64,000 bases of DNA from Biscogniauxia marginata. Taxonomy: Eukaryota > Ascomycota > Sordariomycetes > Xylariales > Xylariaceae. Position numbers and translations under genes: made by a program. The DNA is taken from assembly GCA_022695795.1 (NCBI GenBank), contig MU404157.1:1-64000 (forward strand). Reading direction: 5' to 3'. Of this stretch, positions 59,254 to 64,000 are shown one piece after another (positions within the stretch are counted from its first letter, which is position 1; each line of letters begins with the position of its first letter). The notes beneath the pieces were generated by a model, which had not been told where the DNA came from, made no database searches, and saw only the letters and a program-made list of their open reading frames with translations.

Positions 59254-61551
59254 AAAAGGAGGCAATCACGTCTTCCCAAATTATGTAGAACCTAATAGCT
59301 TGTATGCTGGTGTTTTGAGATTGTACATAGTCACACGAAGACTTGACATTATATCTTACATATCTATACCCATTTAGTTCCCTACTACTACTATTATGCC
59401 CATGGAGGGCAGGGGTATAGGGGGGATGGTGGATGCGAGAGGGGGGAGTTAAGAGGAGTTAAAAGGGAAGGGGAACGAACGGGATGAGCGATTTTTAGCT
59501 ATATGCGGGTTATGTGTGGTGGTGTGGCTCATTCTGTTTATCTGGCGGGGTTTCTATTATTCAAGAGGTATGAGGACGATAGCACGTAAGAAGGGAAGTA
59601 CGTAAGAAGGGAGGGAGGGAAGGCGTCCTTGTTATATATATACCATCTTGTTGTGTATATACCAATCCATACACACACACACACACATACACCCGTGAGC
59701 GTGGGCTAGCAGATAGCTCTTATGTTATTTTTTATTTATTTTTTTTAAAATACGAAAAACAAAACTGTAATTTCACATTATCCTAGGTTAGGTTACTGGC
59801 GAGGGCTTGCCCGTGCGTATGTATGGTAAGAGAGATCCTACATCGGACATCAGTCAGTAGTAGTAGATAGCTCGTGCTTGGGGTCTTCAAAGAAGGGAAA
59901 GAAGAAGAAAAATGAAAGAAAAAGAGGGCTCGAACGAAAAGGAAAGAGATCGAAGATGGACGGACGTACGGGGTTGAAAAGGAGGAGGTCGAAATGGATC
60001 AAGATCTAAGAGTTATAAGGGCCAAGTCCTTAAGAGTGAAGACGAGGCCGACAATTTAAAACAATTTAATACTCAAATGTTTCTTTCAAGTCTCAATCTC
60101 AACCCTCTTTACATCTATCTACCTATCTAGGGGTTTTTTTTTTTTTTATAACCTTCAGTACTTATTTGCTAGGCACTGCAGAGAAACCAAAAAAAAAAAA
60201 AAAAAAAAAAAGCCACGATAGGCACAAAACCAGTAGATAAATATATAGATGGATAGGCATATTTCCTTTAATTTCTCTGGCGAAAAAAAAAAAAATCTCT
60301 TGCTGCCGGTCTCCTCTCCTTACCTCTCTCCTACATTCCGGCAAGTTTTATCGAGATATCGGGAAATAGGAGATTACCTAAGAAATTTCTTTTTGGGGTT
60401 TCCCTCTCTGCTCACAAATCATAAAATAATCCTTTTTTTTATTTTAAGAAAACCCCTTATCATTATTTCAAGAGGCCATGGGAAAATTTTTTTTTCTGTT
60501 CTCGAATTTATATTTATCCTGTTTCTGCTCGTCTGCTTGCCTCTCCGCCTGGTCTGTCCATGTTGGTGTGCCCGTGTTAGGGGGGTAGTAGGTAGGACTT
60601 CTCCTTACTTCATTCCAATCTCATTCCTCAACGACGATGTCGTCGGCGTCATCGGCGTCACGCTTTTCTGAATCGGGAAGCTTGTTTTTTTTAAAAGACC
60701 AGTTTGTTTACTGCTGCTGTTGATGATTTGCTGCCGTGGTTGACGGTTGTATCTGACAGACCCCCCCTTTCCTGCTCAAGCCATACTAATTGCAGATCTA
60801 AATAGACCTGCTCGCGATATTAAGGAGGTGGAGGGGAAAAAAGGCTACAAGAGAAAGCCACAGTTCCCAAATCCCCTTTCTCGACTCCACTTTCCTGCTC
60901 CATCCAGCTCAACATTTGACAGCAATGACACACAACAACACGTCAGGAGTAGGTACAACAAAATAAGGTATGAGCCAAATGCAATAGGTGCCCCCCTTCT
61001 CTCACACCCCTTTTATGCTAATTCCCACTACCCCCGGGGCTCCTACATAATGGCCCCCCCACCCCAAAAAATACTTCATGGTATTATTCCACCCATGACT
61101 TTCGACGCGTTGTAAATAACCAAGAAAACAGGGAGACAGAAACGCGTTTTCGGTTTCTCTCCGCCTGTGTATACCAACGATCGACGGGTATTCGTATCCA
61201 TTTTTATGCCAAAAAAATATTTCCAAAAACCTCAACCTGGAAGATAGAGAAAGATATGTGATTGCCAGGTAAGATAGACAGATAGATGGTGGGGAAAAGA
61301 GTTTTGGCAATGCTTAAAATAACTCCATCGCGATGCTGCATATTTTGTAACCCAAAATTCTTTTCCTTCCTCTGAGAACAGCAAGACGCGGCTTTTTTTT
61401 CTCCGTGCAATTATGTGCGTTGGTAGGTAGCGAGGCTTTGGTAATCATTTGGAAGTGAGAGGTGTTGTGTGTGTATGAGTAGGATATGTATGGAAACACG
61501 TGTCGGTATGGAATTCGGATCGACAACTTCGTCATGATGCTTCATCCGTTT
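59254..61551. other. Intergenic, convergent 3' flanks
   Basis: 2.3 kb with no supportable gene. Holds a CA repeat near 59670-59690, an A23 run at 60189-60211, several T and A homopolymers (60130-60150, 60285-60295) and frames that encode only Phe/Leu/Ser low complexity. Confidence 0.5.
60189..60211. repeat. A23 homopolymer
   Basis: Twenty-three consecutive A on the plus strand. It could be a retroposed poly(A) tail, but no element is recognisable next to it. Confidence 0.9.
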
Positions 61552-62760
61552 CTAGCGGAGAGGTCCGTTCATCAGCCTCGTCGACTTATAAACAGGCTTG
61601 AAGTCGTCCATGTCCTGAACCCCTTCGTCTTCGACTTCCATGTCGGGCTGTGGAGCTAGGGGCTTGATGGGAGTTGACGCACCGGCTTCCCGTCGCATTG
61701 TCAGCGGACGATAGCTCCGGGCCCGGACGGGCTCGTGCTCGGGCTCGTCGACACCGTTGGGATTCTCCGTGGCCTGCCGTTCCATCTCCTTCGCAGCGGC
61801 TTCCTTGGTCTCTGCTAGGCGAGCTTTGATCTTCCCAATTTCCTCGTTGCAGTCGCCATCTCGAAGGAACTGGTGCGCAGCGTGCTCGCACATGCCCTGT
61901 ACGAACTCGAGGCCCTTATCTAGCTCATCCCAAATATCGCCCTTCTCCTTAAAAATGCCCAACCCGCTGCCAAAAGCGCCGGGCCTCGTCCCCCGAAAGA
62001 CCCTCGTGCGGACCGCCGGATTTCGCAGTCCAGGCCGTGAATGGAGGGCGCGCAACTTGAGCTCTTCCGGACTGTCCTGTTTGGGTCTCATACTCGAGGA
62101 CTTCGGGTCCGCCGCAATCAAGCCGTCTCCCGGCTTGAGTTCGCCGTTGTCGTCGTCGTCGTCATCATCGTCGTCGTCGGGCATCTCGAGCTCAGCCAAC
62201 CGCTTGATCTCGGCAACCTTGGCAGCCATCTTGGCCTTACGCATGAGGTTCCGTTGTGCCGAGACGAATTTGACCAGCTCCTCGAAGAAGGATTGCACAT
62301 AGCTGTCGTAGTAGACGATGATCATCCTTCGCGTCCGGTACTTGGGCGTCACGCCGACCTCGCCGCTCATCATAGAATCCGTCTTCTGGCGCTTGCGCAC
62401 AGTAGCGCGGGCCCGCCTCTGGGCGGCGGCGACGACTTCGTTCGTCTGTCTGAGGAGCGACGAGCCGGATTTGGGCTCGCTGGCGGGAGTCGAGGGAGGC
62501 TGAGGGCCGCCTCGTTCGGCGGGAGGGGGTGTCACGTCGCGAGCTGGGCCAGCGGTCGGGTGGGCGGCGCCATCGTCTTTGGGCTTCAGGGACTCGGTCG
62601 AACCGCGGTTTCTGATAGATCTCTTGGACGACTTGTGCTGGTTTTCTGGGAGGTTGGCCAGGTCCAGCTGGCGTTGTTCGATCTGGCCGTCGAGCTCGGT
62701 CAGGCGTTTTAGCCAGTCTGGCACGTTGGCAACGAGACTCTTCAGCGAGTCGTTGGCCAT
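61552..62760 (-). CDS. Conserved-looking fungal protein with poly-Asp run
   Basis: 402 residues, single exon, ATG of MANDSLKSLVANVPDWLKRL. An N-terminal helical segment (VPDWLKRLTELDGQIEQRQ) is followed by a Pro/Ser/Lys-rich linker, a patterned block RRMIIVYYDSYVQSFFEELV-KFVSAQRNLMRKAKMAAKV that looks like the structured core, a run of ten Asp (near 62165), a second core (KLRALHSRPGLRNPAVRTRV, GAFGSGLGIFKEKGDIWDEL) and a coiled C-terminal helix (IGKIKARLAETKEAAAKEME). The composition and KRQK-type basic motifs suggest a nuclear protein. No named family recognised. Confidence 0.85.
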   Translation of the reverse strand: MANDSLKSLVANVPDWLKRLTELDGQIEQRQLDLANLPENQHKSSKRSIRNRGSTESLKPKDDGAAHPTAGPARDVTPPPAERGGPQPPSTPASEPKSGSSLLRQTNEVVAAAQRRARATVRKRQKTDSMMSGEVGVTPKYRTRRMIIVYYDSYVQSFFEELVKFVSAQRNLMRKAKMAAKVAEIKRLAELEMPDDDDDDDDDDNGELKPGDGLIAADPKSSSMRPKQDSPEELKLRALHSRPGLRNPAVRTRVFRGTRPGAFGSGLGIFKEKGDIWDELDKGLEFVQGMCEHAAHQFLRDGDCNEEIGKIKARLAETKEAAAKEMERQATENPNGVDEPEHEPVRARSYRPLTMRREAGASTPIKPLAPQPDMEVEDEGVQDMDDFKPVYKSTRLMNGPLR

Positions 62761-64000
62761 TGTCGACCGAGTCTCGGTTTACGGGTTCAAATCGTCTGGA
62801 TCGGATTGGAGCGAGGAATGAGCCGGGGCTAGGCTCTACCTCGACATTTGAGGATGTGCTTGCGCAATTGATCGGTGAGGAGGAATGGTAGGTAGACAAG
62901 ACGGGAGTAGGAATCAAGCAGCGGTCGGCATTGGGGCTGTGGCCGAATTGGGCAACCGAGAGCGATCCTTGAAGACTGCGGGTGCTGTATTATTAGTAGT
63001 GCGTACGGAGCACGAGGTTCGGAATAAAAGTGAGTAATGATAAAACCAAAACAAGGGGAAAAAAACAGAAAGATAAAAACAAAAAAAGAAGCGTCAAGAT
63101 CAACGAGACGCACGTCTCAAGGGTCCATGTGGCGAAAGTCGGGGTGCAGTAAGAGCAAGTACAGGGCAAGTCTTGCGGTAGAGGGAAGAAATAAAATAAA
63201 TGAGATTTGAGATTGGGATTTGGGGTCGATTGAGCGATGAGAAAGAGCAAGTGGGATTTGTTGTGTGTGCGTGAGTGCTGCTAATGCCAGTCTTATTGAA
63301 AAAGCCAGGGGGGGTCCCCTGTTTCTTTAGTGCCGCCCGCCTGCCGCTCTCGTGCCGCTCTTTGTTTGACGTTTGATCGGCAACTAATCAACTACCACAT
63401 AGACATATATATTTATCTACCTACCTTAGGTATGTTATGTATTATTTATTCCACCATTATATTCGAGAATGTCATAAATAAATAAGTAATTAAGTAAATA
63501 AATAGTTCGAAAGTCGTGGATAGAGAAGAGGAGAACCATGTATCAATTTGTACCTCCCCCTATTAGATATATCCTTATCATTACATATACCATTATGGAT
63601 TATGGATCACCCCGTAGAGTCTACCTAGGTATACGGGTAAGTATATAAAAATAAATAAAACCTCCCTTGGTCCGTCCGCCCGTCCTCTATCTACAGTGGA
63701 TGTTCGTTTACGATTGGAGAAGCGGGTCGAAACGGTGAAATATCGTAGGATGAAAAATAACAACGCGCTCATTTTTGTGGGATCATCTTCGTGGCTAGAA
63801 CTAGGTACCGGGGGGGTTATCCTTCTTTCCTTTTTTTTTCTTTCTTCTTTTTCTTGTCCTTCTAGAAGTCTAATAACCTAGGTTAGGGCATAACAAAACC
63901 CAACTCATCCCTACAACAGAATACTTGGCTGCCCATACTTTCTCAGGCTTCACTCCGAGGTCTTAGGTTTTGCCCCTCCGGCTCTTGCGATCTTAGAGGG
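62761..64000. other. Intergenic to window end
   Basis: 1.2 kb upstream of the 402-residue protein. Contains AT-rich AATAAATAAGTAAT-type sequence at 63420-63510, a TACCTAGGTA palindrome at 63622-63631, and T-rich runs near 63825-63855. The frame at 63696-63881 is short and Phe/Ser-rich; no gene is called. Confidence 0.5.

Overview
The window is nuclear DNA of a filamentous ascomycete, probably a sordariomycete. The evidence is many short spliceosomal introns (about 50-125 nt, CTAAC/CTRAC-type branch sites), fungus-specific families (APSES regulator, Zn2Cys6 regulator, NRPS, DHA2-type MFS) and ascomycete-like TOP2, SPC24, FIS1 and reticulon proteins. No prokaryotic, CRISPR or viral feature was seen. 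Gene models were built by hand: exon joins were accepted only when splice sites, reading phase and protein similarity to the family agreed.

Layout. 0.7-3.0 kb: APSES-domain regulator (-). 6.6-11.9 kb: TOP2 (+). 14.4-15.8 kb: reticulon (-). 18.5-21.7 kb: TBC-domain Rab-GAP (-). 24.3-26.1 kb: SS18/SSXT-like Q-rich coactivator (-). 27.9-29.2 kb: TatD-like hydrolase (-). 30.5-31.3 kb: small membrane protein (+). 31.8-32.7 kb: SPC24 (-), divergent from FIS1 (33.2-33.9 kb, +). 35.8-37.4 kb: RING-H2 E3 ligase (+). 39.1-39.5 kb and 42.1-42.8 kb: two unrecognised proteins (-). 44.1-50.1 kb: three decayed genes side by side, an SDR, a DHA2 MFS transporter and an NRPS fragment. 50.6-53.1 kb: fungal multi-pass membrane protein (-). 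56.6-59.3 kb: Zn2Cys6 regulator (+). 61.6-62.8 kb: acidic protein of unknown function (-).

Most of the window is conserved housekeeping sequence (DNA topology, kinetochore, organelle shape, membrane traffic, chromatin, ubiquitin). The accessory part is 39-56 kb, with lower gene density and lower apparent GC. There an oxidoreductase, an exporter and a peptide synthetase, a usual set for a secondary-metabolite cluster, all carry disabling lesions. They look like one dead biosynthetic cluster, flanked on the left by a possible tRNA-derived SINE and a very AT-rich block. I found no clear case for a wholly new system; the dead cluster, the SINE-like element and several unusual introns are the best leads. 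Intergenic DNA is long (often 1-3.5 kb), rich in homopolymers, and carries many copies of a short palindrome, ACCTAGGT/TAGGTACCTA.
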